Positions 1-10,482 are shown, counted from the first letter of the stretch. The stretch: 64,000 bases of DNA from Nitrosomonas sp. (GCF_022842015.1 NZ_JALHQJ010000001.1:1-64000), one strand, 5' to 3'. Notes: generated from the letters alone by a model not told the origin. Translations and numbers: made by a program.

Positions 1-84
1 ATGTACTTTCTAAGACAAGATGAAGTCGCAGGGTTAATTTTTTTGATGAATGCGCAGTATAAAGGATTTTTGGTCAAGAACTGA
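1..84 (+). CDS. possible C-terminal end of an upstream gene (partial)
   Basis: Frame 1 is open from the first base of the window to a TGA at 82-84, giving about 27 residues that end in GFLVKN. The other two plus frames close within about 20 bases. It may be the tail of a gene that begins outside the window, lying just upstream of ligA in the same direction. The fragment is too short to assign a family. Confidence 0.3.
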   Translation: MYFLRQDEVAGLIFLMNAQYKGFLVKN

Positions 85-115
85 AACCGTGTTTCACCGG
101 TATTCGTTATACTAA

Positions 116-2149
<2,034 letters not shown>

Positions 2150-2163
2150 CGCTAAAAATAACC

Positions 2164-2709
2164 ATGCTGACTTACCAACAAGCGCAACAAATTCTCGATG
2201 CGGCTGAACTCATTTATTCCGAGCATACGGTCGCGCAAACGGTGCATCATATGGCACTGAATATCACGCAGTTGCTATCGCGGCAACAACCCCTGGTTTT
2301 ATGCGTGATGGGCGGTGCGGTGGTATTTGCCGGGCAACTGCTGCCAAAACTTCCTTTCCCGCTTGATTTTGATTATTTGCATTTATCACGATATAACAAA
2401 CAACTACATGGCGGGGAAATTCAGTGGCGAGTGGAACCTGGAGAAGATGTTAAAGATCGGGTTATTTTAGTGCTGGATGATATTCTGGATGAAGGCATTA
2501 CGCTTGCTGCCATTCGTGACAAAGTGTTGGAAAATGGCGCAAAAGCATTTTATAGTGCGGTGTTTGCTGAAAAAAGAACGGGCAGGCCGAAGCCACTGCA
2601 AGCCGATTTTATTGGATTGACAGTTCCGGACCGCTATGTTTTCGGGTTTGGCATGGATATACACGGCGCATGGCGGAATTTACCCGCCATTTATGCAGTA
2701 AAAGATTGA
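2164..2709 (+). CDS. hpt: hypoxanthine-guanine phosphoribosyltransferase family protein
   Basis: This is a type I phosphoribosyltransferase of 181 residues, predicted to convert hypoxanthine or guanine plus PRPP to IMP or GMP in purine salvage. The PRPP-binding motif is clear (VILVLDDILDEGITL, about residues 100-114), as are the N-terminal loop CVMGGAVVFAGQL and a C-terminal base-binding segment (DRYVFGFGMD). It fits the hypoxanthine-guanine branch that many betaproteobacteria carry beside mtnP. The next gene, 19 bp downstream, is also a nucleoside salvage enzyme, so the two probably act together. Base specificity cannot be read directly from the sequence. Confidence 0.88.
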   Translation: MLTYQQAQQILDAAELIYSEHTVAQTVHHMALNITQLLSRQQPLVLCVMGGAVVFAGQLLPKLPFPLDFDYLHLSRYNKQLHGGEIQWRVEPGEDVKDRVILVLDDILDEGITLAAIRDKVLENGAKAFYSAVFAEKRTGRPKPLQADFIGLTVPDRYVFGFGMDIHGAWRNLPAIYAVKD

Positions 2710-2728
2710 ATCTAATTTTGGGAGGATC

Positions 2729-3475
2729 ATGTTTGCAATTATTGGCGGCAGCGGAATGACGCAATTATCCTGCCTGGAAATATCCCGTCGGGAAATCATA
2801 CGAACCCCGTACGGTGAGCCTTCCGGCCCGTTGACCTTTGGTAAGATGAAGAATGAAGACATCGTTTTCCTGGCGCGGCACGGACACGGACACACGATTC
2901 CGCCGCACGCGATCAATTATCGCGCAAATTTATGGGCGCTGCACTCATTGAAGCCTTCGCATGTCATTGCCGTAGCGTCAGTGGGCGGTATCCGCGCGGA
3001 TCTGACGCCGGGCCGATTGATGATTCCGGATCAAATTATTGATTATACCTATGGACGCGGCTTTACTTTTTTTGAAGGCAAGGATCAACCGGTAACGCAT
3101 ATTGATTTAACTCTTCCGTATAGCCAGCGCACTCGCACATTGCTGCTGCAAGCTGCAAAAAATGCCAATAAAGATGTTTTCGATGGCGGAATTTATGCCG
3201 CCACACAAGGCCCCAGGCTGGAAACGGCCGCCGAAATCAACCGATTGGAACGCGACGGCGCGGATATCGTGGGCATGACCGGCATGCCAGAAGCTGCGCT
3301 GGCCAGGGAATTGGGTCTGGATTACGCCAGTATTGCCGTGGTTGCCAATTCTGCCGCTGGACGCGGTACTAACGTGAGTGGCATTCCATTGAAGGAGATT
3401 TATGCCGTGTTGGAACAAGCAATGGTGGGCGTCAGAAATATTCTGGAACATGTGGTGAGTCGCGATGGCCATTAA
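2729..3475 (+). CDS. mtnP: S-methyl-5'-thioinosine phosphorylase (MTAP/PNP family)
   Basis: This 248-residue protein of the trimeric purine nucleoside phosphorylase/MTAP family cleaves a methylthio-nucleoside with phosphate in purine and methionine salvage. Visible features are the N-terminal IIGGSGM phosphate loop, RHGHGH, the NYRANLWAL segment, TQGPRLET and [11 protein letters not shown]. The late motif NSAAGRG, in place of the Asp-bearing loop of adenine-specific MTAPs, suggests a 6-oxo substrate, hence the methylthioinosine call; this part is inference. A strong Shine-Dalgarno sequence (GGAGG, 6 bp upstream) fixes the ATG. Its last 11 bases overlap the deformylase gene, which suggests translational coupling. 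Confidence 0.88.
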   Translation: MFAIIGGSGMTQLSCLEISRREIIRTPYGEPSGPLTFGKMKNEDIVFLARHGHGHTIPPHAINYRANLWALHSLKPSHVIAVASVGGIRADLTPGRLMIPDQIIDYTYGRGFTFFEGKDQPVTHIDLTLPYSQRTRTLLLQAAKNANKDVFDGGIYAATQGPRLETAAEINRLERDGADIVGMTGMPEAALARELGLDYASIAVVANSAAGRGTNVSGIPLKEIYAVLEQAMVGVRNILEHVVSRDGH

Positions 3476-3998
3476 ACCCGTACTTAAAATGGGTGAGCCG
3501 TTGCTGCTGCAAGTGGCTAAACCTGTCGAGCAGTTCGATACTCCCGAACTTCATGAACTGATTCATAATATGCAGGATACCATGGAGGATCTGAATGGTG
3601 CAGGCTTGGCGGCACCCCAGATTGGCGTGAGCCTGCAAGTCGTCATTTTCGGATTTAAAAAGAATCAACGCTATCCCGATGCCGATGAAGTGCCTTTTAC
3701 GGTTTTACTAAACCCACAATTAACGCCATCAACCGATGAAAAAGAAGATGGATGGGAAGGTTGTCTCAGCGTACCAGGCATGCGCGGCATGGTGCCACGC
3801 TATGCGCATTTGCGCTATCAAGGTTTCGATCAATATGGTAAAGCAATCGACCGCACAGTCAGCGGATTTCACGCGCGCGTAGTGCAGCACGAATGTGATC
3901 ATTTGCTGGGCATTCTGTATCCGATGCGGATCAAGGATTTTCGTTCGTTTGGGTTTACGGATGTACTATTTCCTGGACAGGAGGTTGTGGATGATTAG
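3465..3998 (+). CDS. def: peptide deformylase
   Basis: Peptide deformylase removes the formyl group from the initiator methionine of nascent proteins, using a metal ion. All three family motifs are present in the 177-residue protein: GLAAPQIGV (about 46-54), EGCLSVPG with the metal-binding Cys, and QHECDHLLG with the two metal-binding histidines and the catalytic Glu. It starts inside the 3' end of the phosphorylase gene (11-base overlap). This copy is not next to fmt, where many proteobacterial def genes lie, so the genome may hold a second one. Confidence 0.95.
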   Translation: MAIKPVLKMGEPLLLQVAKPVEQFDTPELHELIHNMQDTMEDLNGAGLAAPQIGVSLQVVIFGFKKNQRYPDADEVPFTVLLNPQLTPSTDEKEDGWEGCLSVPGMRGMVPRYAHLRYQGFDQYGKAIDRTVSGFHARVVQHECDHLLGILYPMRIKDFRSFGFTDVLFPGQEVVDD

Positions 3999-4025
3999 GT
4001 TTATACCAATTAGTCAGCAAAGCGC

Positions 4026-4415
4026 ATGAGTCGCCGCGAAACTCCAATGACAGTTTGGTATTGGGAACAGATCGGAGGAATTCTGATTGAGGAGTTTCTC
4101 GTAATTCCTAAAAGAGATGGACAAGGTAGACGTCTAATTGATGCCGTTATTATCCGTGGTCAGGAAAACGCGCGTATGCCTGTGAGTTCTCGAGTTAGCC
4201 TAGAGGGTAAAGATGTCGTGGTTGTACAAACCAAAAACAGTCGTCTTGGTATGTACTTAATGGGGCAAACCTTATTCTCAGCTCAACTTGTTAGGCAGCA
4301 CTTCAACCCTCGAAGTGTTTTGTCGGTTGCTCTGTGTTCTCAAACGGACCGGATTCTTCAGCCCATGCTTGAGGCATATGAGGACTGTAAAGTCGTTGTC
4401 TGCCCAATTGAGTAA
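4026..4415 (+). CDS. hypothetical protein with a PD-(D/E)XK-like residue pattern
   Basis: I do not recognise a named family. The ORF encodes 129 residues; a second ATG at 4047 (MTVWYWEQIGG) may be the true start, and neither start has a clear Shine-Dalgarno sequence. The order of features resembles a small restriction-endonuclease-like core: a helix ending in IEEF, then LIDAVII, then a hydrophobic strand VVVVQTK, then a helix SRLGMYLMGQ, and finally a VALC strand. The spacing of E, D and QxK is compatible with the QxK variant of the PD-(D/E)XK nucleases, but this is inference from pattern only. It lies 27 bp after def on the same strand, and no partner methylase or toxin/antitoxin gene is adjacent. 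Confidence 0.7.
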   Translation: MSRRETPMTVWYWEQIGGILIEEFLVIPKRDGQGRRLIDAVIIRGQENARMPVSSRVSLEGKDVVVVQTKNSRLGMYLMGQTLFSAQLVRQHFNPRSVLSVALCSQTDRILQPMLEAYEDCKVVVCPIE

Positions 4416-4561
4416 ACTGACTAACAATTAATCCAACGATCTTGGAATTAGAGCAGGCTACTTGCAGTTATTTGGTAACTACACTGTTTCGGAAGCAAAC
4501 AGGAAATTTTAGCGAATATTACTGATAACTCGATATTTTTGGTGTTTTGATCTGTTAGCTA

Positions 4562-5005
4562 TTATTTAAATAGTCCCAAAATCCATTCTGTCAAATCCGG
4601 TTTGACAACAACCAGGATCACTACCACAAACAAAATCAGCACCGGGAATTCATTGAACCAGCGATAAAACACATGGCCATGTTGATTGGCATCATTTTTA
4701 AAAGCCGTGACAAATTTTCCGCAGTAGTAGTGATAGAAAATCAATAACAGAACTAACGCCAGCTTGGCATATAACCAACTTCCCGTGAAACCGTAACCCA
4801 GCCACAGCCACACGCCGAACACTACAGTCAGCACTGCGCCGGGAGTCATGATGCCATAATAGAGTTTGCGCTCCATAATCTTGAAGCGCTCTTTGCCAGG
4901 TTGATCTTCGCATTGGGCGTGATAGACGAATAAGCGTGGCAGGTAGAATAGTCCGGCGAACCAAGTGACCATGAAAATGATGTGCAGCGATTTTATCCAG
5001 AGCAT
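4562..5005 (-). CDS. hemJ: protoporphyrinogen IX oxidase HemJ
   Basis: HemJ (UPF0093, CopD-like) is a small heme-binding membrane protein that oxidises protoporphyrinogen IX to protoporphyrin IX in heme synthesis, in bacteria that lack HemY or use neither HemG nor HemY. The 147 residues contain four hydrophobic helices and the family hallmarks: LWIKSLHIIFMVTWFAG at the N terminus with the heme-ligand His, the FYLPRLFVYH segment, and RWFNEFPVLIL near the C terminus. The gene stands alone on the minus strand, head-to-head with the M32 peptidase gene. Confidence 0.92.
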   Translation of the reverse strand: MLWIKSLHIIFMVTWFAGLFYLPRLFVYHAQCEDQPGKERFKIMERKLYYGIMTPGAVLTVVFGVWLWLGYGFTGSWLYAKLALVLLLIFYHYYCGKFVTAFKNDANQHGHVFYRWFNEFPVLILFVVVILVVVKPDLTEWILGLFK

Positions 5006-5119
5006 GATTGCGTGAATGATTAGTGTTAAAGTTGTACGAGATAGAGATTGTGATTTTAGCGCTATTCCCTGAGATTAGGGGATTATGTGTAATGATTAGT
5101 AATTTAATTAAAGAGCGGA

Positions 5120-6631
5120 ATGATTATGGATCAACATTATCAAAATTTAATTCAGAAACTGGAAGAAATTGTTCACTTGAATGGCGTGATGAGCACGCTG
5201 GGGTGGGATCAGGAGGTGATGATGCCTGCGGGTGCCAGTGGGGCGCGCGCGAAGCAGATTGCGGCGCTGGCAGGGGTGATTCATGAGCGCATGACTGATC
5301 CTGCGTTGGGGGATTGTTTGAATGAGCTGAAAGAAAAAAATTCTGATTGCCTGAGTGAAGTGGAGCGCTGCAATATCCGCGAAGCGCTGCACAGTTATGA
5401 ATTGGAAACCAAAGTGCCAAAACAGCTGGTGCAGGAGCTGGCGGAACTGGGGTCGCGTGGGCAGGGCATTTGGGTGATGGCGCGGAAAGAAAACAAATTT
5501 TCTGACTTTGCGCCAGTGTTAAAGCGTTTCTTGGAATTGAAAACAGAATGGGCGCAGCGGGTGTCGCCGGATTTGGAGCCTTATGACGCTAATATCGATC
5601 TGTTTGAGCGCGGAACAACAATCAATATGATCACACCCATATTTGAGCGCCTGAAGCGGGAATTAATACCGTTGATTGAGGCCATTCAGAACCATCCTCA
5701 ACAACCGGATACGTCTTTCTTGCAGGGCAGGTTTGCGCTGGACAAGCAGGAAGCACTGGCGCGAAAAATCAGCCAGGATATCGGTTTTAATACTGAACAA
5801 GGCCGTATTGATGTGTCGGTGCACCCTTTTTGCGGCGGTAGCCATCCGACCGATGTGCGGATTACGACGCGCTATAAGGACAGCGATTTTATCGAGTCAT
5901 TGTATTCAGTAATTCACGAGACGGGGCATGCACTGTACGAGCAGGGGCGCCCGCATGAGCTGGGAGATTTGCCTGCATCCGAATCATTAACGATGGGGAT
6001 TCATGAATCCCAGTCGTTGTTCTGGGAGCGCATGGTTGCGCAAAGCAAGCCGTTTTGCTCGCATTATTTCGACACGATCCGTGCGACGTTTCCGGACAAT
6101 CTACAATCCGCTACTGTGGATTCTTTTTATCGGGCGATCAATACGTGTAAACCGGATTTTATTCGCGTGGAGGCGGATGAAGTGACGTATCCGTTGCATG
6201 TCATATTGCGCTACGAAATCGAGAAGGGCTTATTTGAAGGTTCGATGCAGGTCGATGATTTGCCTGGCATTTGGAGTGAGTTGATGCAGAAATATCTGGG
6301 AATTAAGCCGCCTACAGATACGTTGGGCGTATTACAAGATTCGCATTGGAGCGGTGGGGCGTTTGGGTATTTCCCTTCGTATACGCTGGGTGCGATGTAT
6401 GCGTGTCAGTTTTATAATACATTGCTGAATGAGCAACCGGAGACGGAAAAAAACATTGCAACAGGAAATTTTGCACCGATTAAAGGTTGGTTAAATGAGA
6501 AAATTCATCGTCAAGGAAGGCTTTACACACCGCAAGAGATTGTTCAGCGTGTGACAGGCGAGGCATTGAATTCAGACTATTTTATTGGTTACTTAAAAAA
6601 TAAGTACAGTGAAATTTATGGGTTGGTTTAA
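5120..6631 (+). CDS. M32 family metallocarboxypeptidase (carboxypeptidase Taq type)
   Basis: This is a predicted cytoplasmic zinc carboxypeptidase of about 500 residues, the usual M32 length, that trims amino acids from peptide C termini. The catalytic HEXXH is IHETGH near residue 265, followed by the M32-typical ALYEQGRP. The other M32 hallmark, GIHESQSLFWE, lies about 30 residues later and supplies the third zinc ligand. Further M32 segments are VHPFCGG with DVRITTRY, and the late SGGAFGYFPSYTLGAMYA. The start may be the ATG at 5126, for which GGA at 5117-5119 is better spaced. The 3' end overlaps the convergent pbpG stop codon by 4 bases. Confidence 0.93.
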   Translation: MIMDQHYQNLIQKLEEIVHLNGVMSTLGWDQEVMMPAGASGARAKQIAALAGVIHERMTDPALGDCLNELKEKNSDCLSEVERCNIREALHSYELETKVPKQLVQELAELGSRGQGIWVMARKENKFSDFAPVLKRFLELKTEWAQRVSPDLEPYDANIDLFERGTTINMITPIFERLKRELIPLIEAIQNHPQQPDTSFLQGRFALDKQEALARKISQDIGFNTEQGRIDVSVHPFCGGSHPTDVRITTRYKDSDFIESLYSVIHETGHALYEQGRPHELGDLPASESLTMGIHESQSLFWERMVAQSKPFCSHYFDTIRATFPDNLQSATVDSFYRAINTCKPDFIRVEADEVTYPLHVILRYEIEKGLFEGSMQVDDLPGIWSELMQKYLGIKPPTDTLGVLQDSHWSGGAFGYFPSYTLGAMYACQFYNTLLNEQPETEKNIATGNFAPIKGWLNEKIHRQGRLYTPQEIVQRVTGEALNSDYFIGYLKNKYSEIYGLV

Positions 6632-7518
6632 TGGTTATTACTTAGACTCGGCTTTGCAGTAAGCAAAATTCTTTGATCTGATTCAGTTTTGCTGTGTCTG
6701 CTTATGACCTGATTACTTTCTATCCATTTTTTGACACGATTTGCGTCACCGATACGCGTATTTTTACCCCATGAATTGAGTAGCACGATGACAACGGGTT
6801 GTCCGGAAATTTTGGTGTGCATGACTAAGCAGCGTCCGGCCTCATTCAGGTAGCCAGTTTTGGAAACGTCGATAGTCCAGTTTTGGCTCCGCACTAAGCT
6901 ATTGGAATTGACGTACTGCAATTGACCGCGCTTATTTCCTGGAGATACTGAATGTTGAAATGCGGTAGAGAATTCGCGTATGACAGCATAGCCGTTGGAA
7001 GTAGCGGCTAGTTTTGCCAAATCGCGCGCGGTTGCTACATTACTACTGCTTAATCCGGTAGGTTCGACAAACTGGCTATTAGACATACCAATTTGTTTGG
7101 CTTTAATGTTCATGGCATTCACAAATGCCTTGGCGCCGCCGGGATAGGTTCGGCCTAGCGCAGCAGCTGCCCGGTTTTCTGAGGACATGAGCGCCAGCTT
7201 CAACAATTCATGTCGTGACAATTTGCTGCCTACTGGAAGTCGAGAAGTCGTGTACTTCAATTTATCGACATCAGCATTTTCTATCGTGATGATTTCATTC
7301 GGCGGTAAACGTGCATCAAGTATGATTATGGCAGTCATTAGCTTGGTGATTGAAGCAATGGGCATAACCTTATCAGCATTCTTGTCATAAATGACGTGCT
7401 CATTCTTTGCATTAAAAATAAGAGCCGCTTGAGATTTAATATCTAGATTGTTATTTTGTGCCAGTGAACTATTGGCATAAAAAAATAGAATGCAAGACAG
7501 AATAAATATTTGTTTCAT
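6628..7518 (-). CDS. pbpG: D-alanyl-D-alanine endopeptidase (PBP7 type)
   Basis: This low-molecular-weight penicillin-binding protein (serine peptidase S11) cleaves D-Ala-meso-DAP cross-links in peptidoglycan in the periplasm. I set the start at the ATG at 7518, because it follows AGAAGGAAA and begins a good signal peptide (KQIFILSCILFFYANSSLA, probable cleavage after SLA). The longer track start would put charged residues ahead of it. The catalytic motifs are SITK (S56, K59), SSEN for SxN, and SKTGYLNEAG for KTG. At 296 residues it lacks the C-terminal amphipathic anchor of DacA/DacC enzymes, which supports PBP7. It runs convergent to the M32 peptidase gene with a 4-base overlap. Confidence 0.92.
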   Translation of the reverse strand: MKQIFILSCILFFYANSSLAQNNNLDIKSQAALIFNAKNEHVIYDKNADKVMPIASITKLMTAIIILDARLPPNEIITIENADVDKLKYTTSRLPVGSKLSRHELLKLALMSSENRAAAALGRTYPGGAKAFVNAMNIKAKQIGMSNSQFVEPTGLSSSNVATARDLAKLAATSNGYAVIREFSTAFQHSVSPGNKRGQLQYVNSNSLVRSQNWTIDVSKTGYLNEAGRCLVMHTKISGQPVVIVLLNSWGKNTRIGDANRVKKWIESNQVISRHSKTESDQRILLTAKPSLSNNH

Positions 7519-7828
7519 TATTTTCCTTCTCAATGGGTGAAAATTGCAAATCAAATCCAGTACGTATTAATTCACGCATTTTTATGAGCGAGGAAAATAT
7601 CTTTTAATTTTTTTATTATCAAGATACTTTATAACAAAAAATATTTAGTTAGTTGGGCGATTGTATGCGCATTCCAAAATGTGTTTTCTGCGTTTGATAC
7701 ACAAAATATAGGCCAAGCTGACAGTTGCTTTATTTATTCTCCATCCAATCTATACAATTCCCTAGATGAAGCAAAAAAACTCTTCTATCCAAACTTGACC
7801 TATCTATAGCTATCCTGCTGCTGATTTA
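7519..7828 (+). other. intergenic region
   Basis: This AT-rich stretch of about 310 bp lies between pbpG and the small exported protein, both on the minus strand. It includes the pbpG Shine-Dalgarno sequence (AGAAGGAAA on the minus strand). I saw no convincing ORF, hairpin terminator or RNA gene in it. Confidence 0.5.
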
Positions 7829-8056
7829 TTATTTACCAAAGTTTGGGTGTTTTATTTTAGCAGGACAGGTAACCATTTCACCATCAACACGATCTTTAAT
7901 TTTCTCACCGGCTTTTTTGTTATCGCATTGCATTTTATTCAAGATGTCTTGGGCAGCCATTGGTGGCATTGAAGATTCTTTGTTTCCGCTTGCCATAGTG
8001 GCAGACGATCCCAATAAGAAGACTAAACCAATTGCAGCGATTAGAAATTTGCTCAT
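7829..8056 (-). CDS. small exported protein of unknown function
   Basis: The family is unknown. The protein has 75 residues from the ATG at 8056, which follows GGAG with a 7-base spacer; the track's TTG start is two codons earlier. An N-terminal signal peptide (SKFLIAAIGLVFLLGSSATMASG, probable cleavage after MAS) leaves about 50 mature residues with two cysteines (KMQCDNK and MVTCPAK) that could form a disulfide in the periplasm. The mature part is hydrophilic and lysine-rich. It is a single gene on the minus strand with no obvious partner. Confidence 0.72.
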   Translation of the reverse strand: MSKFLIAAIGLVFLLGSSATMASGNKESSMPPMAAQDILNKMQCDNKKAGEKIKDRVDGEMVTCPAKIKHPNFGK

Positions 8057-8261
8057 TTTCAACTCCTATATTAATGTTATGAAGGAAGCCAATTTTTTAT
8101 ACCTGACTTACCAGCCATGAATTTATCACAATCATGACTGATATGGCCATTTCTTTTTTTAAATCTTATAATAAAGAAACGGTGAACGAGTGTATTTTTG
8201 TGATTGATTAACTTTAAATTGATTAAGTAAGATAGCAGACTTTACTAAACTAATTGATTTG

Positions 8262-8630
8262 TCATATAAATAGAACTGCTCCGACGCGACGCCCTTCTTC
8301 AACTAGAATATTATAAGTCCTGCAACAAGCTCTTGTATCCATAATTTCAATTCCAACACCCATTTTAGCCACTTGACTCAGTAAGGAATAATTTGGAAAT
8401 TGATGTGAAATACCCGTGCCTAGAATAATGATTTCAAGTGCATGAGGCAACAAATTTTCAAAATGTTGAATTTCTAGTTCAGAAATTGAAATAATCGGCC
8501 AGTTTTCAATCAACTGATCCGGTAATACAATCAAATTCTTTTCATATCTTATTTGATTGATTACTACATATCCGTCACCATACCCAGTGAAAATATATTG
8601 ATGAGAGAAATTGGCAGGGTGTAATTTCAA
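8262..8630 (-). CDS. Mth938-like domain protein (DUF498/NDUFAF3-like)
   Basis: This is a 122-residue protein of the Mth938-like fold. The family is related to the mitochondrial complex I assembly factor NDUFAF3, but its bacterial role is not established. Family features are the core LIVLPDQLIENWPI, the strand EIIILGTG, and the terminal MDTRACCRTYNILVEEGRRV, in which TRAACRTYNIL-like wording is typical. I prefer the TTG at 8630 as start: it follows GGAG with a 7-base spacer and gives KLHPANF, close to the usual KLH start. The track's GTG at 8657 adds nine residues. Confidence in the fold is high; no specific function is claimed. Confidence 0.85.
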   Translation of the reverse strand: MKLHPANFSHQYIFTGYGDGYVVINQIRYEKNLIVLPDQLIENWPIISISELEIQHFENLLPHALEIIILGTGISHQFPNYSLLSQVAKMGVGIEIMDTRACCRTYNILVEEGRRVGAVLFI

Positions 8631-8725
8631 CGCTTTGCTCCATAATGATTTGATCACATCAACAGCGATTATGCATGAATTAAATCAGAATACAACCAGC
8701 ATTGTGTAGGTGTTTTTGGGCAGAT

Positions 8726-9004
8726 TCAAACTAACTGCTCATTTTTTTCAGCTAGCTTTATTTCTACAAAGTTAACTAATGAACTGAGTTTTTCAAAAGT
8801 CTTGGCACTAATCTCGTCATCTTCTATTGAGATGGAAAACTTTTTCTCTAAAGCCAAGATAACCGTAACGACTGCCACTGAATCAAGCTCAGGAATGCTT
8901 CCAAGTAATCTTGTGTCCGGTTCCATTGCATCAAGTCGTTTGCCTAATCCCAGGGTATCAGTCAGAATTTTTTTGATTTCCAGCGTATGGTTTGTATTAA
9001 TCAC
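8726..9004 (-). CDS. acyl carrier protein
   Basis: This acidic 92-residue acyl carrier protein would carry an acyl or aminoacyl group on a 4'-phosphopantetheine arm attached to the Ser of the ELDSVAV motif (around residue 42). The four-helix ACP layout is visible, with an acidic helix III region (SIEDDEISAKTFEKLSSLV). It is not next to fatty-acid genes, so it is probably not the housekeeping AcpP. Similar stand-alone ACPs occur with exosortase/exopolysaccharide systems, one of which lies about 35 kb away, but a link is only inference. Its immediate neighbours are an Mth938-like gene and flgA. Confidence 0.88.
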   Translation of the reverse strand: MINTNHTLEIKKILTDTLGLGKRLDAMEPDTRLLGSIPELDSVAVVTVILALEKKFSISIEDDEISAKTFEKLSSLVNFVEIKLAEKNEQLV

Positions 9005-9058
9005 AGTAAAAAATTATTTGTTATTCGGTATTGCGTGATTATAAATCTGATTTAGATC

Positions 9059-9090
9059 ATTATCACTGATTTACAGGGTGATAATTTTTT
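9059..9090 (+). terminator. hairpin with T-run between acp and flgA
   Basis: A perfect 8-bp stem ATTATCAC/GTGATAAT with an 11-base loop is followed directly by a T-run, giving Rho-independent terminator geometry on the plus strand. The flanking genes are both on the minus strand, so this orientation serves neither of them obviously. On the minus strand the hairpin lacks the T-run. Confidence 0.4.
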
Positions 9091-9131
9091 GTGCTTGGTT
9101 ATTGCATGGGAATTATTTTGCTAGCGACGAA

Positions 9132-9854
9132 TTATGGCCTTATTTCAACGATAGAATTGGGCCGTGCTAATCCGCTAATGATTCGTCCTGATTTATTGCG
9201 AACTTGAATAACCTGACCATCAGCTGCATCAGCTAAAGCTTGTCCTTCCGATTGGATATTAAATCCGCGGCCTTGTACGACTAGATTGACGGTTTGTCCA
9301 CGCAAGATTACATGAGGAGCTCGTAGCATCTGCGGGCGCAGTGGTTGGCCGGCGGGTAAATTGGTTGCAGCGACTTTGCCAACTATTAGCGCGGCATCGG
9401 TGAGTATGCCTTCGGGTAATTGTGTCAAATTGGTATTCTGAGGTGCTATATCCTCATATGTAATAATTTGTCCAGTAGCGATAGGCCGCGTGGTATGTAA
9501 TACGTCCGACATTACATTTATCTCTGCTTGCACGTAGATGGTCCAAGTTGCAAGCTCGCTATTACAACGGACACCAATCGAAGTTTTCCCCCACAGGCGA
9601 TTGCCTACGGGAATAAAGGGCTCTAATTGCGGACATTTTGGTAACGCCAGATGTTTATCAATTTGACCGACATTCACGATGACTTGTCCAGGTAGATTAG
9701 CTGTGTTGTTGTAAAGGAAATTCTCAATTGCATTATTTATCAGAGGTATTTCTTGATTAGAGAGAACAGTTTTGTGCCGAGATGCAAGTGCAGGGGTAAA
9801 AAAAACAAGTGCCAACATGAATAGGCAAAGAATTAATGTTGAGTAACGTATCAT
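9132..9854 (-). CDS. flgA: flagellar basal body P-ring formation protein FlgA
   Basis: FlgA is the periplasmic chaperone that helps FlgI subunits assemble into the flagellar P ring. I place the start at the ATG at 9854, giving 240 residues with a signal peptide (YSTLILCLFMLALVFFTPALAS); the track's upstream extension lacks signal character. The C-terminal SAF/ChapFlgA part is clear: ARPIATGQIITYEDI, NLPAGQPLRPQMLRAPHVI, the RGQTVNLV strand, and the end QVRNKSGRIISGLA. It is transcribed away from flgB, the usual betaproteobacterial arrangement. flgM and flgN, often next to flgA, are not found here; an acyl carrier protein gene follows instead. Confidence 0.95.
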   Translation of the reverse strand: MIRYSTLILCLFMLALVFFTPALASRHKTVLSNQEIPLINNAIENFLYNNTANLPGQVIVNVGQIDKHLALPKCPQLEPFIPVGNRLWGKTSIGVRCNSELATWTIYVQAEINVMSDVLHTTRPIATGQIITYEDIAPQNTNLTQLPEGILTDAALIVGKVAATNLPAGQPLRPQMLRAPHVILRGQTVNLVVQGRGFNIQSEGQALADAADGQVIQVRNKSGRIISGLARPNSIVEIRP

Positions 9855-10014
9855 AATTTTTTTATCCGCTGAGCCATTCGTTCTTGCCGGTTTCGGCAAA
9901 TATTGCCGCCATATCCACATATTAAACAATTGCAAATGGATTGATGCTCAAAGATAACGTCTGTTTCTTGTCTTTATTGTTGATTCGTCTATCAATCTTA
10001 ACATTTAACATAGT

Positions 10015-10030
10015 TGGCATGCTAACTGCT
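10015..10030 (+). promoter_or_regulatory. sigma-54-type (-24/-12) promoter upstream of flgB
   Basis: TGGCAT-N5-CTGCT reproduces the essential GG-N10-GC spacing of RpoN promoters (consensus TGGCAC-N5-TTGCW). The predicted transcription start near 10042 lies between the track's flgB start at 10036 and the ATG at 10072, so the element also supports the later ATG. It sits in the flgA/flgB divergent region and would drive the plus-strand flg operon. Confidence 0.5.
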
Positions 10031-10071
10031 AATAAATGAATAGAAAATATTTGATTAAGGCGATAAAGAAG

Positions 10072-10482
10072 ATGATCAACAAACTTGATAAAGAATTAAA
10101 TTATCACCATAACGCTTTAAGTTTAAGGGTCGCAAGGCAGGAATTGCTTTCAAGCAATGTGGCTAATGCTGATACTCCTAATTTTAAAGCTAAAGACATT
10201 GACTTTGCCAGCATGCTTCAAGAAAAGGTTTCTTCAACTCGAGACCTGAAAAAAGTAAGCCTTAATACGACATCGACAACGCATATTAATTCCTCTACCC
10301 CCGGATTATTCGGAGACAATATTCTATATCGCGTCCCCCTACAACCTAGTGCAGATGGGAATACGGTGGATATGGATATGGAACGCACCCGGTTTGCTGA
10401 TAATGCAATTAAGTACGATGCGAGTATCGCTTTTTTAAATTATGAATTTAGATTTTTATCATTAGCATTGCAGGAGAGATAA
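10072..10482 (+). CDS. flgB: flagellar basal body rod protein FlgB
   Basis: FlgB is the proximal rod subunit of the flagellar basal body. From the ATG at 10072 (MINKLDKEL) it has 136 residues, the usual size; the track start at 10036 lies upstream of the predicted transcription start and adds 12 non-homologous residues. The conserved rod-protein N terminus is visible (LRVARQELLSSNVANADTPNFKAKDIDF), and the C-terminal helix contains NAIKYDASIAFLNYEFRFL. It is the first gene of the flgB-flgL operon; flgC starts 3 bp after its stop codon. Confidence 0.95.
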   Translation: MINKLDKELNYHHNALSLRVARQELLSSNVANADTPNFKAKDIDFASMLQEKVSSTRDLKKVSLNTTSTTHINSSTPGLFGDNILYRVPLQPSADGNTVDMDMERTRFADNAIKYDASIAFLNYEFRFLSLALQER

